Source: Callorhinus ursinus (Eukaryota; Chordata; Mammalia; Carnivora; Otariidae). From it: 64,000 bases of DNA. Both the position numbers and the translations under genes were made by a program. The notes beneath the pieces were generated by a model that worked only from the letters and a program-made list of their open reading frames with translations, ran no database searches and was not told the DNA's origin. The stretch covers positions 8,769,995-8,833,994 of the forward strand of contig NW_020312935.1 in NCBI RefSeq assembly GCF_003265705.1, in the 5' to 3' direction. Shown here in pieces: positions 23,299 through 34,799 of this stretch. Every line of letters starts with the position of its first letter. The stretch's first letter is position 1.

Positions 23299-23759
23299 GG
23301 AATTCTTAATCTCAGGAAACAAACTGAGGGTTGCTGGAGTGGTGGGGGGTGGGAGGGATGGGGTGGCTGGGTGATAGACATTGGGTAGGGTATGTGCTAC
23401 AGTGAGCGCTGTGAATTGTGCAAGACTGTTGAATCACAGATCAGTACTTCTGAAACAAATAATGCAAGATATGTTAAGAAAAAAGAAAAAGAAGAAGATA
23501 GCAGGAGGGGAAGAATGAAGGGGAGTTAAGTCGGAGGGGGAGACGAACCATGAGAGACGATGGACTCTGGAAAACAAACTGAGGGTTCTAGAGGGGAGGG
23601 TGGTGGGGGGACGGGTTAGCCTGGTGATGGGTATTAAGGAGGGCACGTTCTGCGTGGAGCATTGGGTGTTATGCACAAACAATGAATCATGGAACACTAC
23701 ATCAAGAACTAATGATGTAATGTATGGTGATTAACATAACAATAAAAAATTAAAAAAAA
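23299..23759 (+). other. L1 3' UTR, poly-A signal and tail
   Basis: G-rich blocks at 23344-23363 and 23593-23615 both fit a four-run G-quadruplex pattern. The end reads 'gtgattaacataacaataaa', with AATAAA at 23741-23746, then an A-rich tail. The same 3' end recurs at 31389-31493 (+), 57398-58076 (-) and 58851-59415 (-). Confidence 0.92.
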
Positions 23760-23775
23760 AAGAATAACACAAACC
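23760..23775. repeat. L1 target-site duplication, right copy
   Basis: aagaataacacaaacc, identical to 16684-16699. The first A's merge with the poly-A tail, so the boundary is uncertain by one or two bases. Confidence 0.95.
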
Positions 23776-23900
23776 AATTCTGCAACCCTCCCCCTCCAAC
23801 CAGTCCATTACCCAGAACTAGCCACAGGGCCCTAACTTTACTGTGAGACAGAGCAAAGTAAGTGTGGTTCTCTTTTATCCATAAGGGTTTATCTTGACTA
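23776..23900 (-). mobile_element. Old LTR-like repeat, right part (split by the L1)
   Basis: 'tccattacccagaactagccacag' continues the repeat from 16420-16683. The same family's antisense form typically has 'ccattggccagaact...cacatgg' here. LTR only. Confidence 0.4.
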
Positions 23901-23912
23901 TGTGTCTTACTT

Positions 23913-24120
23913 TGTTGCATAACCTTTATTATTTTTTTTTTCTTGAGAGAGAGAGAGAGAAACAGCATGAGAGGGGAGAGGGTCAGAGGGAGAAGCAGGC
24001 TCCCCACTGAGCCGGGAGCCCGATGTGGGACTCGATCCCAGGACTCCGGGATCATGACCTGAGCCGAAGGCAGTCGCCTAACCAACTGAGCCACCCAGGC
24101 TCCCCTGCTGCATAACCTTT
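23913..24120 (-). mobile_element. SINEC SINE with TSD
   Basis: Body 23928-24105, tail on the left with (GA)n, head on the right (GAGCCACCCAGGCTCCCC). TSD tgttgcataaccttt / tgctgcataaccttt at 23913-23927 and 24106-24120, one mismatch. Confidence 0.94.
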
Positions 24121-24274
24121 AAAGCTTGCTTGTCCTCTGGGACTACAGTGTACTCAAGAGTGAACACATAATACTCTATTTTCAAATGGTAGGATTATGT
24201 CAAAGATCAAGTACTGTAATGACCATAAAAATATTGAGCCTGCCATAAGGTAGCAACCAAAGGGGAGCTTATAT

Positions 24275-24365
24275 ATACTATGAGGAGCGTGGGTCCTGGT
24301 GATATCTTTGTTCAAATTCTGACATCAACACTTTTTAAACTACTTTTTGTCAAGTTACTTAATTT
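24275..24365 (-). mobile_element. Probable MIR SINE
   Basis: 'ttcaaattctgacatcaaca' and 'gtcaagttacttaattt' match the reverse MIR core. Confidence 0.5.
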
Positions 24366-24377
24366 TTTTTTAAGTTT

Positions 24378-24408
24378 CAGATGTCCTATTATTTACATAG
24401 GACATCTG
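24378..24408. repeat. Perfect inverted repeat (12-bp stem, 7-base loop)
   Basis: cagatgtcctat (24378-24389), loop tatttac (24390-24396), ataggacatctg (24397-24408). All 12 pairs are complementary. Not part of a repeat I recognise. Confidence 0.95.
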
Positions 24409-25390
24409 CTAAATAAATGCAATTTACTTGCCCTAAAACCGTCAGAGGTGAATGTGTTTTTTTTTAGATGATAGGTTTGGAAGTATGGTCACAATCATGT
24501 ACTTAGTAAGTGTAACATATTGATAGATGGATTGAGTTGAGGGTTTTAGGTCCCTGGAGATTCTTTTGAAGTCAGATAGAATATTTTCAGTTGCAAATAA
24601 CAGATGACCTAACTTAAAATAAAATTAAGCAATGGGGACACTCATTATCTTCCATAATGGCCAGTCCAGAGGAAGGTTAATATGGCAGATCATTAATAAC
24701 TCAAGTTTGCGTCGTGTCTCCACACTCAAATCCTTTATGCTAACTTTGTCCTCAGTCTATTAACAAAGAGATTGCGGAGGTTCCAGTTGTCAATACCTGA
24801 CAAAACAGTTAGGAGGACAAAGAAGGATCATTATTCACTGTTTTTCTTTCTTCAGCCTGAAAAACACATAAATTCCACTCTCCCGTCCACTCCTTCCTAG
24901 CAGAACTTTCTCCCAAATTTATTTGCCACAATTGGCTCACCTGCCCATTCATAAATTAATCATTGGCGAAAGAAATAGGATTTCCATAATTGGCCCGAAC
25001 TAAACATGTTACATGGAATTTCAGATGTTAAAGAATTCAACCAGAATAACATCTAGGCCTATCTTATTTTCAATTCCTGTAGCAGCATTTCCTTCTAGAA
25101 GGAAGGTTTACTTCTGCTAGTGTCTGCATTGTGTTCTCTTGGAATCCAAGAAAGAATCTCAGCTGGGTGATAGCTGCTAACAGATCTTACCTGACACTAG
25201 TGCGAGAATCACAGATAGACCAAGACTAGGCTGGCCACCTGCTCTTGTGAAAAAACAAAGACATTGCAAGCAATCAGATTTTTTTTCCCCTAATTCCTCC
25301 CACCTGTCCCTTGCGTCATTGTTGTCATTTTACTTATATGCAAATTATAATCATCAAATACATTGTGGCTGTTACTATTTGAACAAACTG

Positions 25391-25431
25391 TTCTCTTTTA
25401 GATCAGTTTTTTTTTCTCTTTTAGATCAGTT
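25391..25431. repeat. 18-bp direct duplication flanking a T tract
   Basis: ttctcttttagatcagtt at 25391-25408 and again at 25414-25431, separated by five T. Looks like a target-site duplication around a tail-only insertion, or a simple tandem duplication. Confidence 0.95.
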
Positions 25432-25604
25432 AAGGAAATTGTAATTAAAAGATTTTGCCAAAACTTAGAAGCTACTGATGTGTTTTATTTATTGCTTTCC
25501 TAATACTGTTCCTTTATTTAGATCTGAGTTTCTGATGGATATCATTTTCAGATTTACATTAAAATGCTGACTCAACAAGTAGCCACATGAAGCCTTTGAA
25601 AGAT

Positions 25605-25745
25605 GCTTTATTATGTCTCCTTTGTTTCATTTCCTCTCTAAAATAGGATATTAAGAGCTACCTCATGAATCTTTTGAAATGACTGAATTAAATTATGCAA
25701 CCTTTCTGGCACATAGTAGGCACTCAATAAGTTTTATAATTGGCA
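25605..25745 (-). mobile_element. MIR SINE
   Basis: 'gaattaaattatgcaacctttctggcacatagtaggcactcaata' over 25684-25728 follows the reverse MIR 3' half. Confidence 0.7.
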
Positions 25746-26054
25746 ATAGTTTTAATAATTAGTATCAGTGTAATGAATAATCAGAAGAAGAAAAACTATT
25801 TTTGGTATCTTATTCCATATTCCTTTCCTCCTGGTCATGTTGGGCAGATATTACCGTATTTCCTTTCCAATAAACCTTCTGTCAATATCAATAGTTCTTA
25901 TGTTTTTATGAAAATACAGCTTGAAAAATATGTTTGTCCTCATTGTTCATGGGCAAGTAAACTGGGGAGAGACCACGATAGGAACTTAATCAACCATTTA
26001 AAATGGTATTTGTGTAACATTTTAATAAAACGGAGAACAGTGTGTTACAATATT
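25746..26054. other. Unique DNA, no gene seen
   Basis: The 172-codon + frame starting at 25740 runs through here into the next SINEC and has no recognisable domain. I treat it as chance. Confidence 0.55.
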
Positions 26055-26275
26055 AAAAATGTGTTTCCAGGGGCACCTGGGTGGCTCAGTCGGTTAAGCG
26101 TCTGCCTTCAGCTCAGGTCATGGTCCCAGGGGCCTGGGATCAAGCCCCACATCGGGTTCCCTGCTCAGCAGGAAGCCCGTTTCTCCCTCTCCCACTCCCC
26201 CTGCTTGTGTTCCCTCTCTTGCTGTCTCTTTCTCTGTCAAAAAATAAATAAAAATTAAAAAAAAATGTGTTTCCA
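26055..26275 (+). mobile_element. SINEC SINE with TSD
   Basis: Body 26070-26260 with head GGGGCACCTGGGTGGCTC and an A-rich tail. Perfect 15-bp TSD aaaaatgtgtttcca at 26055-26069 and 26261-26275. Confidence 0.96.
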
Positions 26276-26539
26276 AAGCATATACAGAATATGATCTTAA
26301 GTATGTAAAAGAAAAATATGCAGAGGAGAAAAACTTGGAGGGAAAAGCACCAAATTTAATAAACTTTGGCTCTTGTCAGAAATTCTGTGTTTTTTGTTTT
26401 GTTTTGTTCTTTAATTCCATATTATCCAAATTTTCTTTTTTGAACATATATTATTTAAATATTTAAATAAAACTGAATTGAATATTGGTACAGAGTTATC
26501 AATATAGACAGATAGCTGTAGATATGTAGATATGACCAT

Positions 26540-26750
26540 TTTTTGAGCTTTTACCTGGCCTTGTGTTAAATTCATTACATGGACATTATCTCATACATTT
26601 CTTGCTAGAACTTATTTCCATCATTATTTCCATATGATCAAATTGGATCTTAGATGAGGAAATTTACCTACTTCTCTGAAGGACCTGGTATTGGAAATCC
26701 TAGGTATTAGCCCCCAACACCCATGGTTTAGACCACTCCAAATACCTCTG
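26540..26750 (+). mobile_element. MIR SINE
   Basis: 'ttttgagcttttacctggcc', 'catggacattatctcatac' and 'tcttagatgaggaaattta' are MIR in sense order. Confidence 0.7.
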
Positions 26751-28409
26751 CCTTTATAAAGCAGGGATGTAGCGATGAATTACTTGTTGGGAATATTACA
26801 GAGGTAATTTAAGCACAGAGCCGGGTAACCTTAAAGGTCCCATTCAAGGTAGTGATTCTTTGATTACATGAAAGAGTAAAGTGGAATGCATGTTTTGGAT
26901 TTGCAAGTGCCCAGCAGAAATTGGTGTGTAAATAGGTAAGAAGTACCTGGTTTTGGTAGAGATGAAAGTGGGGAGAATAGTAGGAAAGTCATGAGAAGCA
27001 GAAAGTGGCATTTTGACCTTTCTGATTACTTTGCTGCATCATCACAGATGCTGGCTAATTCTAACGGCAACTGTTGTATATTTCTCAGTGGATGGCTTCC
27101 TGTTTATACAAATGTTGGTCATGAATACACTTGGATTTCAGACTGTGGAATAATGCTTGGTAAGTAAGGGTGGAAGCTGCTGTTTCTTGGAATGGGAGAC
27201 ATAGGTGATTCATTTAAAAGTCAATTAATTAAAGACATAAATTAAGCTGAGACAATAAACATGAGAATTACAACTCACCAGTGCTGGGTATGTTAAGATA
27301 AATTTGTGCTGGCATTTTTGGTACCCTGGTTACTCTAGTGAGGGAGCTATAGTGAGTTGGTAGAGGGAAGTTGCCTAAATTAAATTTTTATAGCTAGAGT
27401 TAAATCTGATCTTCCACAAATCTGTGATTTTTTTTCTGGTATGCACCAATATGATGATTTGACTGTGCAAATTTTCTGCTGGAAAAAGAACACTCCCATG
27501 ACAAAACCTGTGCCACTTCTGCTTGTTTTTGTCATGTTGAAGAAATACAAATGTAAAGACTATATTTGCGTGTCATGGATATACACTTAGAGGACATAAA
27601 GTGGACAGAACTCAGTGTCTATAGTACATATTGTGCAACATGTTATTTTTAAATGTCAATCCCAAACCATAGACGCTGCCTGAACTGTAATGTGATGTGG
27701 ATGTGAAGTTGAATATGACCTTCACACATTGAAATTTATCAGATAATGATATGATGACAGCAGAAACTTGAGGACACTTGGGACTTGGTCACTGGGGATA
27801 TCCTTGGGAAGCATATGGTTAATCTCATAAAGAATATTTGTTGTTTCTACCTCCTCAGTATTTAACCTTTTTTCCTCCAGTAAGAACACTCAGATTCCAG
27901 AGACATTATTTTTAGTCTTTCTGGGTATAATAAGGCTGACTGATTTTTAGTGCCAGGACTTGAGCATGTAACCAGGTTTGGCCAATTAGCATCTTGTATA
28001 ACTCAGGCCTTAAAGCTTCACTCAGATAGTGAGAGATAGCCTGGATTGGGCTAATCTGAGTCAACGTTCTTAACTACATTTTATTTTTGTTTTTAAATTT
28101 TGAAGGAAGACATAATTTTCTACCTAACTCAAAGATCAGCTCGTGTCTTCAGTTTCTGAGGGTGGGGAGGTAGACAATATGTAAAGGTAACTTTTTACGG
28201 TGGAAACAGCACAGAAGTGAACAAAGAGAGTAAAATGGTGAAGAAAAGTCTTATTCCAGATACATGGAATGAGCCCCTAAATCCTGCCAAGTCTGAAATC
28301 ATACTCACATCTGGACTTCTTAATTACATGAGTCACTAAAGTCCCTTTTTTATTTATTCCAGTTTGAGTTGGTTTCATTTCATCCAAACATAGGAATCTA
28401 CATTAATAT
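26751..28409. other. Unique DNA, no gene seen
   Basis: No frame above 60 codons anywhere in this stretch, and no repeat that I recognise. Confidence 0.55.
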
Positions 28410-28675
28410 TGAGTTTATATATATATGCATATATATATACACTGCATTTATATGATAATGAGTTTATATATACATACTGTATTAGTAAATATATAAATAT
28501 ATTATATAAATATATTAATTAAATATAATTTATAATATTTTGTGATATAATTTACAGTAACTTAAATATGCTTAAAATAATATAAATGTACTACATAAAT
28601 AATAGGTAATAAATAATAATAGCATATATATATATACATATATATATATAGGGAGAGAGAGAGAGAGGAGTGGTA
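28410..28675. repeat. AT-rich low-complexity / (TA)n region
   Basis: Repeated TATATA runs mixed with 'gagtttatatata', which occurs twice (28411 and 28460 areas), ending with (GA)n at 28651-28668. Confidence 0.85.
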
Positions 28676-29759
28676 TATGAGGGAGGGTTTTATACTATAG
28701 TTGAAAAATTATGTTGGTAAATGGCAAAATAGTATAACTTGTACATTGCAAACAAACAAAAGAAATTCTCACTATTCCATTGTTAAGTGGAATGGCTTGT
28801 TTTAGAATTAATAAAAGGAGCCAGGATCTCCTGTAACAGGTTATAGAAGAAACCAAGATTTGTCTCTTAAAAGAGGGTATTCAACCTGATGGGTCAAGAG
28901 CAGCTGATAAGCGCATTCAGCTGTCAGTGTTTGTAGAGTCCATAAAAGAGAAAGTGATCACAGACCAAAGCTTGTGTTATGAACCATTGCATTTAAAAAG
29001 AAAAGACAATGATGTGTTCAAGCTTATCAGAGATTTCTCTTAGAAGCATAAAAACACACTGCCACATGTGGACTGATCTACACTAGTGATGCCCTCTGCT
29101 AAGCTTGGGTAAATTCTAGAATTGTTCCCTAAGAAAGGAGTACCTCACAGCTTCATTACAGATTATATGTTGCATAATCTTGAAAAGACTGCAAAACCCA
29201 TTCATCATAATCAAAGGATGCTTTGCTTACCACCGTGAACATAGTCAACTTCAAGGGAAGATGTGCTCTCAATTATCATGGATTCTATTTCTTTTGTTAA
29301 TAAATTGATAGAAAGCACTGCTTTTCTTTTCTTGAAGAAGGGAGGTGACTTTCTTGTAGCTAGATAATTACTTCTATATAGTTTTTCAAATGTGCAAAAT
29401 GAAAATGTGTTTCTTTACAACTGAAACAATCATTTAGTTGACTTAGAAATAATTGTGTATAGCAGATACACTCAAATACTTAAATATACTAAATACACAT
29501 TAGTCAAAACCAGGATAAATACAACAATGGCTAGAGTGAAGTTGCATCCTTTTATTACGAAAGTCTTTGTGGCTCAAAGGACTTGGATAGCATAATTATT
29601 TCACTACCGTCTTTTTAAAGAAAGAGTTGTTCTGGAAAAAGAAGGAATGACCTCCATATGGAAGGTAACTATGCATTTACAACATGCAAAATCTTTCCAT
29701 GGATCTTTTCACACTGGAGATATTAGTGGGAAAAAATTACAGTGAACACCAGACCTTTT
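28676..29759. other. Unique DNA, no gene seen
   Basis: No frame above 60 codons and no recognised repeat. Confidence 0.5.
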
Positions 29760-29905
29760 CCAGGATCGATGTGATGGAAGCAGCAAATTAAGTGGTAAGT
29801 GTTCACACTGTTGTGTCCCAAGTGTTAGCATATGGAACAGTGCCTGGCACGTAGTGGGAGCTCAACGATATTTTGTGATAGAAAGGATGAATCAAGAGCC
29901 AGTTG
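29760..29905 (+). mobile_element. L2 LINE 3'-end fragment
   Basis: 'gaacagtgcctggcacgtag' and 'gggagctcaacgatattttgtg...aggatgaatcaa' match the L2 3' end in sense. Confidence 0.7.
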
Positions 29906-31194
29906 TTGCAAATGAAGGGAATGATAATTGATGTTTAAGAATCTGATGTGCTCGGGTATCATCTTTTCACACAACTTGCAAAGACCATGCTGCAGACCTG
30001 GGTGCCAGACAGAATTATCATCACTGTGCACATCCAAGCAAAGACCTGGAACCACTTAAATGTGAGTGATGATGTGCATGTGTCTATTTCAACAAGGTTC
30101 CTCATTTTTTCCAAAGTCATAGACAAAAGTTTCAACGGAAGAGTGACTGACCTAGCGAAAACAAATAAATGAAAAAAAAACTATAGAAGGGATAGTAACT
30201 TTGACAATGTTTCATGTATTCTTAGGATTCTTTTGAAAATAAACTAAATATAAAATAAATCTTTCATTGCTTACTTGTGATATAGCTAAAATTTTAATAA
30301 CTAACCCCTCAAATGGTTTTTAATAAGAAATATGAGAACATATTCAAGAACAAAAGACAGGGGTGTGGGGAAGGCTGCAGTGAGGTTAAGTACCACTTAT
30401 GTAAACCAAGCAAGCACAGTGGTCTAAAAATGCACAGAAGCTGTCAGAAACTAGACAGACCATTCACAGGCTATGTCGTGCAATCTTTTGTACAACCTCT
30501 GACCTTGCAGAGCTGATGTGAAGGATGCAGGAGAGTCTACATTTAGCCTCTGCTCTGTTCACTGCCCTCTTCTTGTTGCACCAAGACCTCAGTTAGCCCT
30601 GTGCTCTCATTCTCAGGATTCCTGTGGGCAAGTCATAGGGTTCCTAATCCAACCGCAGCCACTGTGGGCTGGGCATCTGCATTTGAGAGTGTAGTTTTCA
30701 GTGAGAGTAGCAGGGCTCACGTCAGGATGAAGGAAGCATGCACTTGCAGGGGAAAAAAAAATCAGGTATTTATTTACTCTAACCTCATAGTCCTGTCTTA
30801 GCCCTAGAGAAGGATGACTATAACCCTAGTGCCAGAGCTCACAAAAATAAAGATAAACAATCATTCTTAGAGAGACCTTGATTTAATCTCCACAGCCAAG
30901 TGTAGCTGGAGGACAAATCCTATGGGTATCTAAGCTATTTCTCCATCCTTTCCATGAGCAACACAAATGCTATAAGCCTAACACACAGGGTAGGGCCTCA
31001 GTTTGCCCATGAAAACATCATGCTGGTATATGGACAAGGTGCATTAGCTTCTTGTCTCAGCTCCTTACCCCATGAGATTCCTTTGGTCTCAGTGCACTAG
31101 GATTTAATTTAATCCTCTTTCCTAAAACTGCAGGACAGGTGGGTAGAATTGAGGTATATGAAGAAGCATCCTGTGAAATTTTTAAATTTTTTTC
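29906..31194. other. Unique DNA, no gene seen
   Basis: Frames of 66-76 codons (29825-30801) are unrelated to any family I know and lack exon context. No recognised repeat. Confidence 0.5.
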
Positions 31195-31280
31195 AGTCAT
31201 TCTAAATATATTGAAATATACTGAATATATATTAAATATTAAATATATTGAAAATATATTTATTTCAATAAATTAAGATT
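31195..31280. repeat. AT-rich low-complexity DNA
   Basis: Repeats of 'aaatatattgaaa' with small variants. Confidence 0.8.
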
Positions 31281-31388
31281 ACTTTGTAAAGGTCAGATTC
31301 CTCTCACTATAGGGTATAGTGAGATCCCAGTCACTGGAGGACCCAAAGAGATCTTGGAAAAGCATTTGAATAGAATATTGTAGAAGAA

Positions 31389-31493
31389 CTGGGTGTTATG
31401 CACAAACAATGAATCATGGAACACTACATCAAAAAGTAATGATGTAATATATGGTGATTAACATAACAGTAAAAAATTTAAAGTAAAAAAAAA
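31389..31493 (+). mobile_element. Very short 5'-truncated L1 (3' tip only)
   Basis: 'ctgggtgttatgcacaaac' through 'ggtgattaacataacagtaaa' matches the last ~100 bases of the full-length L1 in this window, with an A-rich tail. Flanks agaaga(act) / agaaga(ggg) give at most a 6-8-bp TSD. Confidence 0.9.
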
Positions 31494-33454
31494 AGAAGAG
31501 GGATCAGTAAACTAAGGGCCCTGGGCTATGGCCATCCTGCTGCCAGTTTTATCAGGACTCACCTCATCCATTCATTTACACTTGCCTTGTCTACATGTGC
31601 TTTAACTCTACAAAGCAGAGCTGAGGAGCTGCAACAGAGACTCTATGACCCAAACAACCTGTAATATTTGTTATCTGTCTCTTTAAAGAAAAATGTGCTA
31701 ATACCTGATGTAGAAGAAATTCAAGTATGTAAATTGAAACCCTGAGAGGTTAAATTTTCTGACTTAGTCTTGCTGACTTTTAAAAGAGAGAAATCTCCAT
31801 TTGGAAGCAATGGAGGAGAAAATGATTTAATTTCCAAAAATATTTTTGTAGAAACACACCCTTATAAATAAGCACTATAAAGGGAATTATAGTTTGATGG
31901 AGGATTTATGGATTACCTCATTAAAATAATCGTGAGTGGGAGGCATTAATATTCCAAGTTTAACAATTCATAATAGCTACTGCAGAGTCATTTTCATGAT
32001 CATCAACAAAATATTATTACCTAGTTCTTTTTGAAATACATGGAAGAATTTCAGATTTCATCTCTGTAATGTATGCATACAAAGCATGTCAATAGAGGAA
32101 GCGAGTCACTGAAAGAATACATTTTTTAAGAAATAAATGATAAATCTCTGTATAATAAAGCATACTCCAGTTTTTATGGAGCCTTATTCATAGTCTTGGA
32201 GTACGTTTGAAAGGTTCAGGCATGTTTTTACTGTACCTGAAGTGAAGTAAGTCTTTTAATTGCAAACATTATGTTCATTTCCATATGCTCATAACTTCGA
32301 AAATGGTGAATAGCAGACATTTTGCAAGATTTATTGGAGTGCTATTTCCTGTAGGCATTCTTTTGGTGAGTTTTTATGTGATGAATGCATTTCTAATTGG
32401 GATTATTTACATAGGCATCTGGGACCTGGTTAGGGATGGAAGAGGGGCACAGGGAGACTCAGGTTTAGTTGATTTTACATTTGATTTAACATTTTCTAGC
32501 GTGGAGCAAAATTCACATTGTGTCATTTCTACCACAGTTTTGGTGTGACACAGGTAGCTTTTATGGTTCCTTCCAGCTCTTAGTGTCCATAATTCCATGC
32601 CCCAACAAAACTTATCTTTATAGCCCTCTGGATATATATGTTAAAGGGCAAAAGAAGAGAAGATAAAGAGAACACAAACCACTAGCTTAGACTGGAAATT
32701 TGTTCATTTTGTCAGTTGGGTTAGAATGGGAAGGAATGTAGAAGTCTACTCTAGAGAAATGAGAATTTCTTCCAAATGCTGGCTGGGTGCCCATTCTAGT
32801 GAGGCCTCAAGATAGAATAAAGATTATTTTTAAAAGTTCACAAATAGATTTTTCTGGAAACTATTTTTGTACATTCATAATTTGGGCATCCCCCATTTAA
32901 GACAGCTATTGAGACAAGTTATTTTTCAAAATCCACTGTCAGCCTGGATATCTATCTTGCCTAAAATAGTTCAGCATTTCAGGCTCAACAGCAAAATCAA
33001 GAATAACAATAATAAAATTGTGTTCTGTGTGTCTAAGTCTGCAATGGGGTGAATAGTTCTCACTTTGAGTCCTTTATTGGCAAATAGCTCACAGGAAAGT
33101 AACGAAATGTGTGATGGGAGGGAAGGGAGACTGGCTGGGAAGAGGCAAGGGAACAAGGGCACAAGGGCAGAGCTTGGGAAGCTGGAGCTATCCATTCTGC
33201 TTAGTGTGTTCTTAGGAAGATCTATGGTTAAGACATGACGTTGTTCAACCACTGCAGAAAGTAAGCATGTATCAAATGTTCTGTGTGCTCAGGGGAAGGA
33301 GGCATCTCCTCTCGTGATTGTGCAATTTTTAACCCTCATGCCAGTCACTTTTCCATTGTCTGGGTATGGTCTATAAACTGAAAAGCAGTAGAAAGGGACA
33401 AATGCAGGCTTGCTCACGGATTCTTCCCTGTTGTGTGAGATCCTATGTGTTTTA
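31494..33454. other. Unique DNA, no gene seen
   Basis: Two-kb stretch with no SINE, MIR or L2 that I can see. Frames (87 codons at 32285, 93 codons minus at 32971-33252) have no domain. 31790-32180 is repeat-free and homeodomain-site rich (ATTA/TAAT). Confidence 0.5.
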
Positions 33455-33850
33455 CTTTTTGCTACAAAAAATCTCCAAAATGTAGTGGCTCAAAAAACAA
33501 CATTCTGTTACTGCTCATGATGCTAAGGTTGAGCAGAGTGGTTCTTCTCTATTGGCTCAGGTTACTTGTGTGGTTCATTTAGTTGGGAGTTTGTAGGGCT
33601 GGAACATTCTGGACATCTCCTCCTAGGTCTGGCCCCTTGGTTGTAGCTATTGGCTGGAGAGCTTTAGCTCTTATCCATATAGCTATCTTCCTGATCCCTC
33701 TTTATTCAGTTATCTGGATCCAAGTTATTTTATGTGAAAGCAAAAGTTGGCACTGTCCAGACATCTTAAGGGCTAGTCCCAGGTCTAGAGCAATGCTATT
33801 TCTGCCACACCCTAATAGTTATTTAAAGCCTCGGTAAATAGACTCAATCA
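33455..33850 (-). mobile_element. MLT1-like LTR remnant
   Basis: 'ttttgctacaaaaaatctcc', 'tgtagtggctcaaaaaacaa' and 'gctcatgatgctaaggttgagcag' resemble the antisense 3' end of MaLR-type LTRs. Non-coding LTR only, no viral gene. Diverged. Confidence 0.5.
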
Positions 33851-34300
33851 TTTAATGAGAGGATCTACAGGTACCTACAGCCTCTGTAATGTTTGCAGTC
33901 TTCTGACTACCATATCCTGATTAATGAAAGTGTTCAGAAAATACCAAATTGTAATCATGGAAAACTATTTTCAATGTTTGTGTCTTATTCAGGGAGTGGG
34001 TGAAAAATGATTAGATATATAGATAGAATGTTAAAGTAGAAACTTGGTTTTGTGGGGTGTGAATAATGGCAGTGGGCAAATTACAAAAAAAAAAAAAACA
34101 AAAAACAAAAAAAACTCCCTGCAGTCATAAAAGCTCCAAGAATGCTGTCGTGAAAGTATGTAAGCAGCTTTCCTTATTTCTCAGATTTGTAGGATCTCTG
34201 CAGGACTTCTCAGAGCTTTTAGTATGCTAATATCCAGTGTTATCAAAATAATAAATATATTATGAAGCATTCCTAAATGGATTTGATTATAGATTTCTTT
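33851..34300. other. Unique DNA, no gene seen
   Basis: A-rich run near 34085-34113. Nothing else recognised. Confidence 0.5.
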
Positions 34301-34518
34301 TTTCATGGAACACTTTCTTACTTTTTTTTTTTTAATTTTTTGAAAGGGAGTGGGGATGGTAGAGGGAAAGGGAGAGAATCTTAAGCAGGCTCCACGCCCA
34401 GTATGCAGCCTGACAAGGGGCTTGATCTTACAACCTTGAGATCATGACCTGAGCCCAAATCAAGAGTGTGATGTTCAAATGACTGAGCCACCCAGGCATG
34501 CTTTTCATTGAACACTTT
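34301..34518 (-). mobile_element. SINEC SINE with TSD
   Basis: Body 34317-34502. TSD tttcatggaacacttt / tttcattgaacacttt at 34301-34316 and 34503-34518, one mismatch. More diverged than most copies here, with head GCCTGGGTGGCTCAG. Confidence 0.92.
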
Positions 34519-34669
34519 TAAAGAAGTAATGCTCTGTGGAAGACATTTTGGGAAATGTTGAAGCAATATGAGAGAGAGCTAGATAAATGTCCTCTGAAAC
34601 CTTAGAGAGTTAAGAATAGTAAAGGAAAAGCCCACAGAGCATAAGGGGACATGAAGGAACATGCCCAGG

Positions 34670-34799
34670 ATTTGGTGTCAGGACACCTGACTCTAATTTC
34701 CAGCCCTTCTGAGTGTGCCTGAGTAAGTGATTTCATCTCTCTAATCCTCAAATCTATAGGATGGAAATAGTTGGGCTACTTTTTACACAGAATGGTTCA
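34670..34799 (-). mobile_element. MIR SINE
   Basis: 'cacctgactctaatttcc', 'tgagtaagtgatttcatctc' and 'ataggatggaaatagttggg' follow the reverse MIR core. Confidence 0.65.

Larger units (their letters stand above)
16700..23759 (+). mobile_element. Full-length LINE-1 (7.06 kb)
   Basis: Complete autonomous non-LTR retrotransposon. In order: GC-rich 5' UTR (16700-17760), T-rich distal 5' UTR with a tandem duplication (17761-18524), ORF1 (18525-19416), a 78-base gap, ORF2 (19495-23298), 3' UTR (23299-23740), AATAAA (23741) and an A-rich tail. The 16-bp TSD is perfect and the first base follows it directly, so it is not 5'-truncated. The total fits carnivore L1 elements. The nick site on the lower strand reads TTCTT/AG, a variant of the L1 preference TTTT/AA. 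Both ORFs carry stops and frameshifts, so this copy should be unable to move on its own. It inserted into an older LTR-like repeat. Confidence 0.97.
24366..25604. other. Mostly unique DNA with a hairpin and a small duplication
   Basis: No gene seen. Contains a perfect 12-bp hairpin (24378-24408) and an 18-bp duplication around a T tract (25391-25431), listed separately. The stretch from ~24580 ('cagttgcaaataacagatgac') may be an old dispersed repeat that I cannot assign. Confidence 0.45.

Noticed and set aside
25740..26258. 172-codon + frame as a gene
   Set aside because: Its second half is a translated SINEC; the first half has no domain or exon context.
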